This document shows positions 1-9,925 of a stretch of 64,000 bases of DNA, in pieces. Source of the stretch: Pictodentalium vernedei (taxonomy: Eukaryota > Mollusca > Scaphopoda > Dentaliida > Dentaliidae); assembly GCA_031216915.1 (NCBI GenBank), contig CM062289.1, forward strand, positions 393,230,674 through 393,294,673, in the 5' to 3' direction. Below the pieces are notes generated by a model that was not told the DNA's origin, did not search any database, and saw only the letters and a list, made by a program, of their open reading frames with translations. A program made the position numbers and the translations under genes. Each line of letters opens with the position of its first letter. Within the stretch, counting starts at the first letter, position 1.

Positions 1-2460
1 ATCATTCTTGCTAATGATTTATCCACTGTTTGTTAAGTGTTCCTTCCCTATCCTTCCTTGAAGCCCTCCTGTTAAACTCCCAAGCTTTTTGGCTTCTTTT
101 TATTGAAATTTTTTATTAAATTTCTTAGGAGTTTAACGTGTATAACAGAATGTTTATTCTGTTTATCCCCATGGTTACGTCCTCACCCTAGGGGTGTTGG
201 ATCATTTGGGTCCTGCATCTTCTATTTGATATATCATTTTTTCTTCATCTGAAGATCTTGCTTTACATCTGGTAGCTTTAAAATCTGTTGACTTTGGGCC
301 TTTTTATTCTGTGCCTGATGTCTCGTCTCCGGTTTTTTCCTTAACATTGTTTACATTGGCAACGTCCTTAAATATATGTAGTGTGTACTTATTATTACTG
401 TAGGATTGTTGTAAGATACATGTTTTAATATTCCGGTAGTGTAGCAATAATTTTTGGATTTTTGTCCACACTTAGGCTGTATCGGGATACCCTTGGGCTC
501 TTCATGTTCCCTTTGGGAACTTGGGCTGTTGTCAAAATTTTTTCGAAGGATTTTTTTAAATTCATTTTTCGATTTTGATTTTGATTGTTGATTATTATGT
601 ATCTTTATCATATATTTATTGTGGAGTTGGTGGGAATCCGATCGACTTTGTTTGATTAATTATGAAAGCTTATTGCTCAAAATGCAAGGCGAGGAAGTCT
701 TCCTCAGATTTACATGCTTGTTGCCTTGCTTGTAGTCGATGTACTCCCACGATTTCTTGTTCTACAAGTGTTGATTGGGTTGACAAACATTGGACACGGG
801 TGTTACGGTATGTTGTTAGCGGTGAGAGGCCAATGCCGGTTCTCTCACCGCAGAGTCATTCTAGTTTCTCAGTTTCTTTTTCAGAGGAACAGGAACATGG
901 TGATGGTTATGTGACACCTACCAAAAGTGTGCTACCGTCATCGTGCTCTGATAAGCAAACAGAGCCAGCTGCTAAGGTGCTCCTGAATATTAGGCAAGGG
1001 ATAAAGCCACTGGGGGTGGTTTTAATCCTTTGCCAGCAGCTAGCTCGACCGGTGAAGCGGTTACTCCGTCCGTGGGAGCTGTGACGCCGGGTATGTCCGT
1101 TGCGGTCGAAGGAAGTGTAGTGGGTAAAGGTAGCACCTTAAAATCTCAACATGCTCACCCAGCGACGAGGGAAGAAGCCAGCAGGTGTTTTGGGAAGCTC
1201 GGTGAGGTCTGAAAGGGCCGCTAGTGGGAGTGCTCCCTCTCTATCCCAGCAATATCTGGGGACAGGTGTTGTTATAAAGAACTTGTGTGGGCCGGAGCAT
1301 ACATCCACACCTGCCGTTCGGGACGCTCCGTCTAGATTGCAACTGGCCTCGGCTTCAGTCACGGCTTCTTCCGCTACGATTATAAAGCACACACACCACA
1401 TCCTAGCTACCCGACTTCGGATATCTAGCCTGCTGCATGAAGAAAGGACCACTCTTCGCCTGTGAAGTCGGACCATCCGGTAGCTAAGGAGACGAGCCCT
1501 CGATCATCGGGATGTTTGGAGAAGAGATCCATCTCCGGAACACCGTCCCAGGAGCAGCAAGTGGCTAAGAAACAGAAAACCGCTGCTCCTCAGGCCTCGA
1601 TGACGGACACACAGCATCCCAGCAAGTGCAGGAGCAGCCTCCCTCAGGCTCATATCCTGAGCTGTCGGACGGTGCTGGGTTCGGTCCAGCCGTCTGTTCA
1701 CGCAGATGTAATGGACCGAGATTCGCAACTGATTCACTCGGATGGTGAAAGGGATAAGGAAGAGGATTACCCTTCCCTTTTGGAACAGCACATGGTTGCG
1801 ATGGATTTCATCCATCAATACTACCCTTAATTTGTTCCACCGAATCAGAATGCTGCGATAACAAGAGAGAAACTGCTGGCGTCGCTAGACGCAGACTTTA
1901 TACGGAGAAAGGAAGAAGTTCTTTCTTTTCCGGTTCAGTCTAGGCAGGTGTCGCAGGCCTCCGGCCATGTAGACGACGCCATATTCAACCTCTCGAGTGC
2001 GAGGAAAAAAGGCGGTTTCTTATCAACATCTTCCATAAATATACCGTTTCTTGGACCACGTTCATTTAAAACAGTTGGAGAAGCTGTTCAGAGATCTCCT
2101 CTGCGTTTGGATGAGCAGGCCGGGGATCTAGATGTATCCTTACCTGCATCATTCGGTCGGTATTCGCTCAGATGTAATGGAAACGGCAATTTCATCAAAT
2201 AGAGCGAATTTGGACGCAATGTCCTACGCAGATCACTTTACTAGAGCTATGGCGCAACATCTCAATGGGAAGGAATTTGAGGACGTCCATACCTCTCTTA
2301 GAGTTCTTTCCAGGGCAATTATGTATACCACGTATAACTCCGCCCTGACAGTGGCTAAGCTGGAGTTAATTAGATGTGATGCTGCCCTTGTGTCGTCATC
2401 ACTTATAGATGACAAGGTGAAAAGCTCTCTCTGGGTCACTCAGGTCTCTGGAATACTATA
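1..2460 (+). mobile_element. DIRS-like element B, 5' part (split by element A)
   Basis: The window opens inside the 5' untranslated region of a tyrosine-recombinase retrotransposon. Bases 1-660 align by eye with the 5' leader of elements A and C (the CATTCTTGCTA stretch, the TTGGGAGTTTA-like stretch, and the stretch before the gag start). The gag gene then runs to 2460, where element A begins. The rest of B resumes at 9624. B belongs to a different subfamily from A, C, D and E: its far end carries GGCCCAGAC where the others carry GACCCAGAC. The left end of B lies outside the window. Confidence 0.85.
662..2460 (+). pseudogene. gag of element B (N-terminal and central part), frameshifted and interrupted
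   Basis: The ATG at 662 opens a protein whose first 45 residues form a Cys-rich knuckle (C-x2-C, later H-x-C-C-x2-C-x2-C) like the gag of elements A and C. The reading frame is then broken several times: usable pieces lie at 662-1030, 1030-1210, 1151-1465, 1462-1830 and 2132-2460 in changing frames. The last piece contains the conserved gag core with the YADH and LSRAIMYTTYNSAL motifs. At 2460 the gene is cut by element A, and the same protein resumes at 9625. Gag presumably packages the element RNA; that role is inferred from its position and zinc knuckle. Confidence 0.8.
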
Positions 2461-2654
2461 TTTTTATACTGTACCAATGACCCAGACATAGCTGGTGCTA
2501 ACTCTTAAAATTCTAGGGCCAAACACAAATTTTGCCCCCCAATCCCCAAAATTTGCATCTAAAACCAAAAGAAATCATGTCCTGAAGGTCCTCCATACTT
2601 TGCCTCCACTGCGCATGCGCAGTGTCAAGGATGTCCCAAAATTGGCGCCAATTA
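2461..2654 (+). repeat. Left inverted terminal repeat of element A
   Basis: Begins TTTTTATACTGTACC and runs to the TTGGCGCCAATTA palindrome. Its reverse complement is found at 9402-9588. It contains two perfect palindromes: CTGCGCATGCGCAG at about 2609 (NRF-1-like) and TTGGCGCCAA at about 2643 (E2F-like). The same repeat opens elements C (38210), D (52304) and E (60981). Confidence 0.9.
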
Positions 2655-3315
2655 CCTACTTTGTTTGGCCCTTCATCAGTTCACATCTGACTGATATTTG
2701 TGCTTGTAAATCTCAGTTTAAATGATGCCAGACACATAAATATTAGAGAAATGGTGGATCTAAAGAGGATATAGAAGGAGGAGAGGAAAAATGAGTGACA
2801 GAAAATATTCAGGGCTGTATAAACTTAAATTTTTTTAATGAAATTATGTTAAGTTGCCTATTTTCGAGGCATGGGGCTGTTGTTGTCATTCTTGCTATAA
2901 AGTTTCACTGCTTGTTCCGTGTTTCCTCTCTCCTTTTCCTTTAAGTCCCCCCTTGCTATTCTCCCATGCTTTTGGCATATTTTCAGTAATATTATTACTA
3001 AAATTTCTTGGGAGTTTTAGCTGGGTAACAGAATGAATTCTGTTCTTTTCCCCATGTTTACGTTCTCACCCATGGGTGTTTAGGCGTAGTGTTCTGCATC
3101 TACCATCTGATGTTCTGCAGTTTCTTCCCTGGAAGTCTCTGTTTTGCATCAGATAGTGTATTATTGGTAACTGATTTCAGGCCAGGGTTATCAGTGCCTG
3201 GAGTCATGTTTCTGGTGTTTATACACTTCTTGTTTACATTGGCAACAGTCTCTGTGGAGGGGGATTTTTTGTCTTTGTACTAGTTTAATCATTACAAGAT
3301 ACATTATTATTATTC

Positions 3316-3508
3316 GTAAGTGTTGCATTAATTTTTTAAAATATTTTTAAAATTTTTGTCCACACTTTGGCTTGGGATCCATTGGGGCTCAACGTTACTT
3401 TTCAGAAACTTGGGCTTTGCTGAAAAAATATCTTTTCAAAAAAATTTTTTTATTTCAATTATTTTTTCTATTTTAATGGATCATGTTATTATGTATCTTT
3501 GTTTTCAG
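3316..3508 (+). other. Candidate 5'UTR intron in element A
   Basis: A consensus donor (TTC|GTAAGT) at 3316 and an acceptor with a pyrimidine run (TTTGTTTTCAG) ending at 3508 bound a 193-base AT-rich segment 41 bases upstream of the gag ATG. Element C has the same pair at 39071 and 39263, also 193 bases apart. Elements D and E keep the donor and a weaker acceptor. B has lost both. Spliceosomal introns have been reported in some DIRS1-like elements, but no transcript evidence is available here. Confidence 0.4.
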
Positions 3509-3549
3509 GGGTTGGTGCGAGTACTAGGACTTTTTGTATTCTTTTCACA

Positions 3550-5679
3550 ATGAAAGGATATTGTTCAAATTGTAATCCTCTGACTTTCATGATCATTGTA
3601 TTAATTGTTGTCAGTGTACTCGCACTAACTCCTGTTCAATATGTGTATATTGGGATGACAAACATTGGAAACGTGTGTCACGGTATGTTGTTAGCGGGGA
3701 AAAGGCCATGCCGGTCCTTTCTCCGCAGGGTCACTCTAGTTTATCAATCTCTATTTCAGAGGAACAAGAACAGGGTGATGTTTCCGTGATGTCTTACAAA
3801 AGTGTGCCTCCGTCGTCACAATTAAATGAAGAGCTAGCGGCAAAAGTGCTCATGGAAATACGTCAATTGCCTAAGAGGTCCCTAGTAGGATCGACGGCAT
3901 TGACGTCCGCTAGCTCGCCCGGTGTAGCGTCCATTCATCGAATGGTTCGGCAGCCGGGTTTGTCCATTGCGGTCCAGGAAGGAGATTTGGGTGATGCGAG
4001 CACTATAAATAAACAAGGTGCACACCCAGTGACGGCGGATCAGAGGAGAGAACGGAGGAAGCCTACTAGTCCGGTTCCTAGCTCGTCCAGGTCCATCCGG
4101 GCTGCGAGCGAGAGAGGCCCCTCTCTCGTACAACAACATCTGGGACCAGATGTTGTGGTACAAAATATTTCGCATTCGGAGCATATGTCTGCCGCTCGGG
4201 ACGCTCCGTTATATAGACAGTCCGGAGAGACTGTCCAAAAGGCTTCCTCATCCTCTCGGCAGCACACACGACCGCACCTTGGCTACGTGACCACGGATAT
4301 CCAGCCAGCTTCGCCAATCAGGGATTCCACGCCGACCAGGTCACGCCATCCGGTAGCCAGGGACAAGAGGCCTGTAGACTCCGGACGTTCGCATAAGAGA
4401 AGTATGCAGGAGTCAGTGTACACGGAGCTTCCAGCGGCTAAGCAACGTAAGATCGCTACTCCACAGGCCTCAGTGACGGACGTGCTATCCCAAATAGCAC
4501 AAATTATCGCAGCATCCCAGCAAACGACAGAATCTCTGTCGGATCAAGAATTATCCGATGACGCTGGGTTGGTACGCTCCGCTGATGCATCAGGTACGGA
4601 CGAACGAGAACATCATGGGGTCCGACAGGATGGCGAAAGGGATTCCGAGGATTTGGAGCTATCCCTTTCGGAACAACATAAAGCTGCCGTAGATTTCATC
4701 CGGCATTACCTTCCACAAGTTGTTCCGTCGGGCCAGATTGCTGCGATGCCGGATAAGAGACTGATAGCGTCATTGGACACAGAATTTTTTGATCGGTTCA
4801 GGGACATCGTCCCTGAGTTTCCGACACAGTTCAATAATGTCACAAGAACATTAGACTTATTGAACGAGGCTATCTATAAGCTTGCTACCAAAACAGGCAA
4901 GGCTGGTTTCTTGTCCGCTAATGCTCTCAATCTGCCTTTCATCAATTCAAGGAATAAATTCGAAATGGCAGGACAGGGCATACCGAGAGTTCCTCAGCGT
5001 CTAGACGACGAGGCGGAAGACTTGGAATTGTCTTTACCGTCGTCTATGTCTATTCCAACCGCGACGTTGGAAAACGACAATAATGTCTAACAGAGCTAGC
5101 TTAGACGCTTTATCATACGCAGACCACCTTACTAAGGCGTTATCATTGCGTCTTCAAGGGAAAGAATTCCAGGATATACAATCCTCATTAAGACTTCTTT
5201 CAAGGGCAGTAGCTTATTCCACGTATAACTCCGCCCTTTCAGTGGCAAACCTGGAGTTGGTTAGACGTGACGCAGCCCTAGCTACATCCACGCACGTGGA
5301 TAGTAAGGTGAAGAACTCTCTCAGAGTCGCTTCGGTCTCCAGAGAGCTTCTCTTCGACGGCAAGCTTTCAGCAATCTATGATAAGATAACTAAGAAAGCT
5401 TCGTATTCTCTGCTATTCAAATCCGCTTCTAAAAAGTCGGATACAGCAGAAAAGAGTAAGACAGGCACTTCTGGGACAAGTACGCCCAAGAGAAGTTCCT
5501 ATAGAGGTTCTTATACATCCTCTAGGTCTTATTCTAGAGACCGTCAAGGCAGCGACTCACGTACGGGATGTTATTCTGGCCGAGACAACCGGTCAGACGT
5601 TCTGAGGTCGACGGGACGAGGTGCGGGTCGTGGAGGACGTAGTTTCTCCTTCCGCAGGCCTCGCAGGTCCAGGAGGTGA
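3550..5679 (+). pseudogene. gag of element A, two frameshifts
   Basis: The ATG at 3550 matches the start in element C. A 13-base deletion just after codon 10 (compare C near 39335) removes part of the Cys-rich N-terminus and shifts the frame. The frame then stays open from 3675 to 5090, covering the acidic and basic middle of gag and the SEQHKAAVDFIRHYLP motif. A 1-base insertion near 5072 shifts it again into 5083-5679, which holds the most conserved core (SYADHLTKALSLRLQGKEF, LSRAVAYSTYNSAL) and an Arg/Ser-rich tail that probably binds nucleic acid. It ends with TGA at 5677. The RT frame starts inside its last 60 bases. Confidence 0.88.
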
Positions 5680-7667
5680 TGGTTTGAACCTCTACCGTGT
5701 TCCGGTAGGCGGAAGATTATCGAGTTTTATAAACGAGTGGGCGTCGATTACAGACAACACCTGGGTCCGAGGGGTAATTTCGGAAGGACTAAGAATATCC
5801 TTCAAACAAAAGCCTCCATTAACTCGAAGTCCAAAATGGACTCAGCTTCCATCAAATCCGCAGAAAAGAGATGCTCTTTTATCAGAAGTACAGTCTCTTC
5901 TGATGAAGAACGCGGTAGAGGTCATAGAAGACCAGGAATCACCAGGTTTCTACAGCCATCTATTTCTGGTTCCGAAACCAGACGGCTCGTTCCGTCCAGT
6001 CATAGATCTGAGCTGGATAAACAAGCTGATTGTCGCTCCGAAGTTCTATATGGAGACGATTCGATCAGTCAGAGCGAGTATTCGGGTAAACGACTAGGCT
6101 ACAAGCATAGATCCCAAAGATGCGTACTTTCACGCCATGGAACATCCGACATTCAGAAAGTATCTACGCTTCACAGCCCTAGGAGTTGTATATCAATTCT
6201 GGGCGATGTGCTTCGGTTTGAACCTAGCGCCCTGGGCTTTCACTCGAATAATGAACTCGGTAATGATACATTTCCGAGCTCATTCGTCTGCGGTAACGTC
6301 GGCCTACCTGGACGACATTCTTCAGAGGTATGGCAACGAGTTAACGCTTCAGAACGATGTGCAGAATCTGCTTCTATTACTCCAACGTCTCGGTTTTATT
6401 ATAAACGAGGAGAAGTCGGATCTGGTGCCGTCCAAGTCATTCACTCATCTGGGAATGAGCTTCGAGACGCACAACAATCTTGTTCGTCTGCCGTTAACCA
6501 GAGCGAAATTAATCAGTTGTTATGCTCGCTATTGTCTTCACTCAGACAAAGTCACAGCGAGGGAGTTCATGAGACTGATATGTCTGTGCGGAGCCGTTGC
6601 GGATCTCATTCCGATGGGGCGGTTTACGCACTCGTCCTCTCCAAATTTTCTTGACTCAGAATTGGAGTGTAAAGATTCATTCGCTCGATATAGACGTTCT
6701 CTTGTCAAATCAAGTGAAACAAGAGATTCAGACTTGGGCAAACATTCAGTGGTTGACTCAGGGAGTTCCACTGCAGTTGCCGGATCCGGGTTTTACGATT
6801 ATGACGGATGCCAGTCAAACAGGTTGGGGTGCAACATTGATCCCAACGGATTCAAAGTGCCAGGGTCTTTGGGATCCGCAGTTTCTAGGCAAGCACTTAA
6901 ACATCAAGGAAATGATGTCAATTTGGCTTGCATTACGTCATTGGATGAACATTATTCAGAAAGCACATGTCCAAATCCTGTCCGACAATACGACAGTAGT
7001 AGCGTATATCCGGAACCAGGGAGGCACTCATTCCGTTCCGTTATTCAATTTAACGGAAAGAATTCTTCTGTTTGTTCTAGAACACCAAGTTCTACTTTCG
7101 GTCCGTCATATTCCGGGTCGTCTCAATGTATTAGCAGACTCCCTTTCACGGAAGGGTCGCTTGTTGCCGTCAGAATGGACTCTCAACAAACAGGTATTCA
7201 ATCAGATTTTCTACCAATGGGAACAGCCAATGATAGACTTATTTGCGACACAACTCAACTATCAATTGCAGACGTATGTGTCACCATGTCTGGATCCCCG
7301 AGCATATGCAGTAGACGCTCTATCGATCTCGTGGGACGGAATGATAGGATATGCGTATCCTCCAGCGCCGTTGATTCAGCAAATATTGCTAAAGATAAAA
7401 CAATCTCAATGCAAAATTCTGTTGGTAGCATCTCTGTCTCCACAGAGACCGTGGATAAATCTACTCAGGTGTCTGCTGTGGGACATACCGCGAAAGCTTC
7501 CTCCACGAGAGGATCTTCTTTCGCAGGGGAAGTCGCGTCAACTTCATCACAACCCGCAAGGTCTCAACCTTCACGTATTTCCGTTGTGCGGTCCTTCTTG
7601 CACGGCAAGCATTTTACAGGACGAGCAGTGGATGCGATTTCTAACTGTAGGAGGACCTCTTCGCTAA
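5621..7667 (+). pseudogene. Reverse transcriptase/RNase H of element A, nonsense plus 1-base insertion
   Basis: The frame opens at 5621, overlapping the end of gag. RT motifs are visible: FYSHLFLVPKPDGSFRPVIDLS, SIDLKDAYFH (catalytic Asp codon at 6119), GLNLAPWAFTR and the YLDD box (Asp codons 6311 and 6314). A TAG at 6095-6097 replaces the TAT (Tyr) of element C. One extra base at about 6621-6628 moves RT into another frame, which continues from about 6625 to 7667 with the RNase H motifs (TDASQTGWGATL, NIKEMMSIWLAL, LSDNTTVV, NVLADSLSR). A DIRS-type C-terminal domain follows (DLFAT, VDALSISW, YAYPPAPLI), resembling the region usually assigned to a Dam-like methyltransferase. Confidence 0.9.
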
Positions 7668-8623
7668 ACTATGCGGCTAAGTGGAAGGTCTTTCGTCGTT
7701 GGTGTAGGGATCATTCTGTTGATATTTTTGATCCCTCCATACCAGACATTGCAAACTTTCTAGTATACTTGTTTGACGAGATCAAACTGCAGCCTGTTAC
7801 TATTAAAGGTTATAGGTCTATGTTATCTGATACCTATGCACACCATGATAGTTTACAAATTGGATCTAATGTCTCTTTATCTAAATTAGTTAGAAACTTC
7901 TCGATAAATAGACCCAGAACTCTTAGATTAATTCCTAAATGGAATTTAGCTTGGGTCCTTCTTAAACTGAAAGAAAAGCCATTTGAGCCTCTTGGGACAG
8001 TAGATTTCAAATTCTTGTCTTATAAGACAGCATTTCTCTTAGCTTTCTCTTCTGCTAGAAGAGTCAGTGAGCTTCATGCACTATCGGTGGACGATTCTCA
8101 CTATCGTAGTGTCGGGAACACTATTACCTTTACTACTAATGTTGGATTTTTGGCTAAGAATCAGGCTCCTAATAAATATCCGGAACCTATTGTTATTAAG
8201 GCCCTTCCGTCTTCAGACGGGCGTAGGCCTTTACTCTGTCCTGTTAGAGCGTTACGTATCTATAAACAGAGATCTCAGTTTATCAGAAAGGGACGAAAAC
8301 GCTTCTTTCTGTCCCTGATGCCTAATAGAAAGGACATTACGGTCCATTCTATTGCTAGATGGATTCAATTAACTATCCGTACTGCTTATGATAATCTATC
8401 TTCAACTCAGCAGTCTATGCTTAAGATTTCGGCTCATGAAGTAAGAGCTCTTTCTACATCTTGGGCTTACGCAAATAGTGTTGCTATTACAGATTTAATG
8501 AAGGCTGCATATTGGTCTCGGCCATCCACATTCACAAATTTTTATCTCACAAATATTGCGTCCATTTCTGGAGACCTGCATTGTTTAGGTCCGTTATCTG
8601 TTGCTCAGAATGTCATCCACTAA
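6625..8623 (+). CDS. Tyrosine recombinase (YR) frame of element A, catalytic residues intact
   Basis: The frame is open for the whole span and ends with TAA at 8621. The recognisable recombinase occupies about 7557-8623: an N-terminal core-binding-like region (KWKVFRRWC, DIANFLVYLFDE, GYRSMLSDT) and the catalytic domain with Arg in SARRVSEL (codon 8060), His and Arg in AHEVRAL (8435 and 8444), and Tyr in FTNFYL (8543). It would integrate the circular cDNA without a target duplication. The upstream 930 bases of this frame overlap RNase H and read as Ser-rich sequence of uncertain meaning. No clear start codon is evident. Because of the 1-base insertion near 6625, a longer ORF starting at 6137 fuses RT residues to this frame artificially. 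Confidence 0.85.
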
Positions 8624-8688
8624 ACAGTTGCAACTATAGTTATGCAGGCTTTCTGTTCCGGCAGTGACTCCGTCCTGCTGCCCTCTTC

Positions 8689-8732
8689 GCCCTGGGCTAT
8701 TTGACCCAGGGCAAGGGGAAGGGGGGGAGGGT
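8689..8732 (+). other. Hairpin and G-run just after YR of element A
   Basis: Sixty-five bases after the YR stop, GCCCTGGG and CCCAGGGC form a perfect 8-bp stem with an 8-base loop. A tract with four G-runs of three or more (GGGCAAGGGGAAGGGGGGGA) follows directly and could form a G-quadruplex in RNA. B (12594), C (44416) and D (58208) keep the G tract; D also keeps most of the stem. Confidence 0.55.
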
Positions 8733-9232
8733 GTTCCCTTAGATCACCTGCTTTATAGTGAAAAGCAAGGGGATTCCTCCTCTGGAGTCAGTAATTCTGA
8801 GTCGTTACCGGGATGGTTTTAAAGTGTAAAATTAATGCTAAAAATTCATTCATGTCATATTTTTAAAGTGTAGCTCGGTGTGAAGCATTTGTATATGTCA
8901 CGTGTCAAACGGGCATTAATATACAATCCTCGGACACTTTTAAGAGAATATAAAGAGTCTCAATTCTCTGGACTAACTTTATTTATTGGCTTACTTTAAA
9001 AATAATTAGTATAAGGGGTTATACTGGATGTTAATAGAGAACATGAATGTTATGCTCATGAATGTTATGCTCAATTATGGAGGGTGTTGTGTCTTTCTAA
9101 TTTATCATAAAATAAAAAAGATACATGTGAAGCCTAATACTCCTTTTCTCCTCGAGGGGTTGACTCTATTTATATAGCTGAGCTTATTGGATTTTCCTCT
9201 ATGTCCTAGGCCCTCCAGCCTTTTTACTATTC

Positions 9233-9320
9233 AGCTATGTCTGGGTCATTGGTACAGTATAAAAATGTTGAAAAATTTATAGTAATTTATATATTTTTTA
9301 TACTTACCAATGACCCAGAC
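9233..9320 (+). repeat. Internal complementary region (ICR) of element A
   Basis: The first half (to about 9265) is the reverse complement of the left end of the element, including the terminal TTTTTATACTGTACC. The second half is the reverse complement of the last ~54 bases of the right end. Together they match the reverse complement of right end joined to left end, which is the DIRS1 hallmark used to complete the circular cDNA. Confidence 0.88.
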
Positions 9321-9401
9321 GGGGATGGCCCTCCCAGGAGTTGGGAACTCATACCTCCCCGCTGAGTACATAGCGCTGACCAGGCACTGCTTGTAAGAAT
9401 G

Positions 9402-9626
9402 ATAATTGGCGCCAATTTTGGGACGTCCTTGACACTGTGCATGCGCAGTGGAGGCAAAGTATGGAAGACCTTCAGGACATGATTTCTTTTGGTTTTAGAT
9501 GCAAATTTTGGGGATTGGGGGGCAAAATTTGTGTTTGGCCCTAGAATTTTAAGAGTTAGCACCAGCTATGTCTGGGTCATTGGTAAGTATAAAAAATATA
9601 TAAATTACTATAAATTTTTTAACTTT
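9402..9626 (-). repeat. Right inverted terminal repeat of element A
   Basis: Inverted copy of 2461-2654 plus an outer AT-rich extension of about 40 bases ending TTTTTTAAC. The NRF-1-like palindrome has decayed at one CpG (CTGTGCATGCGCAG). The E2F-like TTGGCGCCAA is intact near 9406. Confidence 0.88.
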
Positions 9627-9925
9627 TGATGACAAGCTTTCGTTAGTCTATCAACAGGCAACTAAGAAAGCGTCCAGTGCTCTGCTATTGAAGTCGGCTT
9701 CTCAGCAACCTGCTTCAGCAGACAGGAGTAAAGGAGGACGTTCCAAATCTAAAACGTCAAAAGGGAACTCCTCACAAGGGTTCAAGAAACCCTCATACAA
9801 TTACTCCAGAGGTCGTCAATATAGCGATGCGGGAAAGGGGCGTAGGTCTCATCAGGACTATCAGTCAGATGCCCCTAGGCCGACGGGGCGATGTTCTTCA
9901 TGGGGAGGACGTAGTTTCTCCTCCG
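9624..9925 (+). pseudogene. gag of element B, C-terminal tail
   Basis: Resumes the protein interrupted at 2460 (F-D-D-K-L-S then ATKKASSALLLKSAS). The basic Ser/Arg-rich tail follows. A deletion then removes the end of gag, its stop codon and the first ~150 bases of RT. As a result the gag frame runs straight on (9688-10857) into the frame that overlaps RT. Confidence 0.8.

Larger units (their letters stand above)
2460..9626 (+). mobile_element. DIRS-like retrotransposon A, complete, inserted in gag of element B
   Basis: About 7.17 kb. It has inverted terminal repeats, gag (3550-5679), RT/RNase H (5621-7667), YR (to 8623), a 3' noncoding region and an internal complementary region at 9233-9320. 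There is no target-site duplication; both ends abut a TTT, as expected for a recombinase that crosses over in a short shared core. Removing the element and keeping one TTT restores the gag frame of B (codons for I-L-Y-F-D-D-K). A is close to C throughout and clearly younger than its host B. Confidence 0.93.

Noticed and set aside
3356-3553. Short ORF in the 5' leader repeated in A, C, D and E
   Set aside because: Similarity follows from the repeated element; the frame and start are not kept in step, and it spans the candidate intron and acceptor.
3882-4317. Minus-strand ORFs opposite gag in A (and similar ones in C, D and E)
   Set aside because: They are antisense shadows of gag, change frame between copies and show no family motifs.
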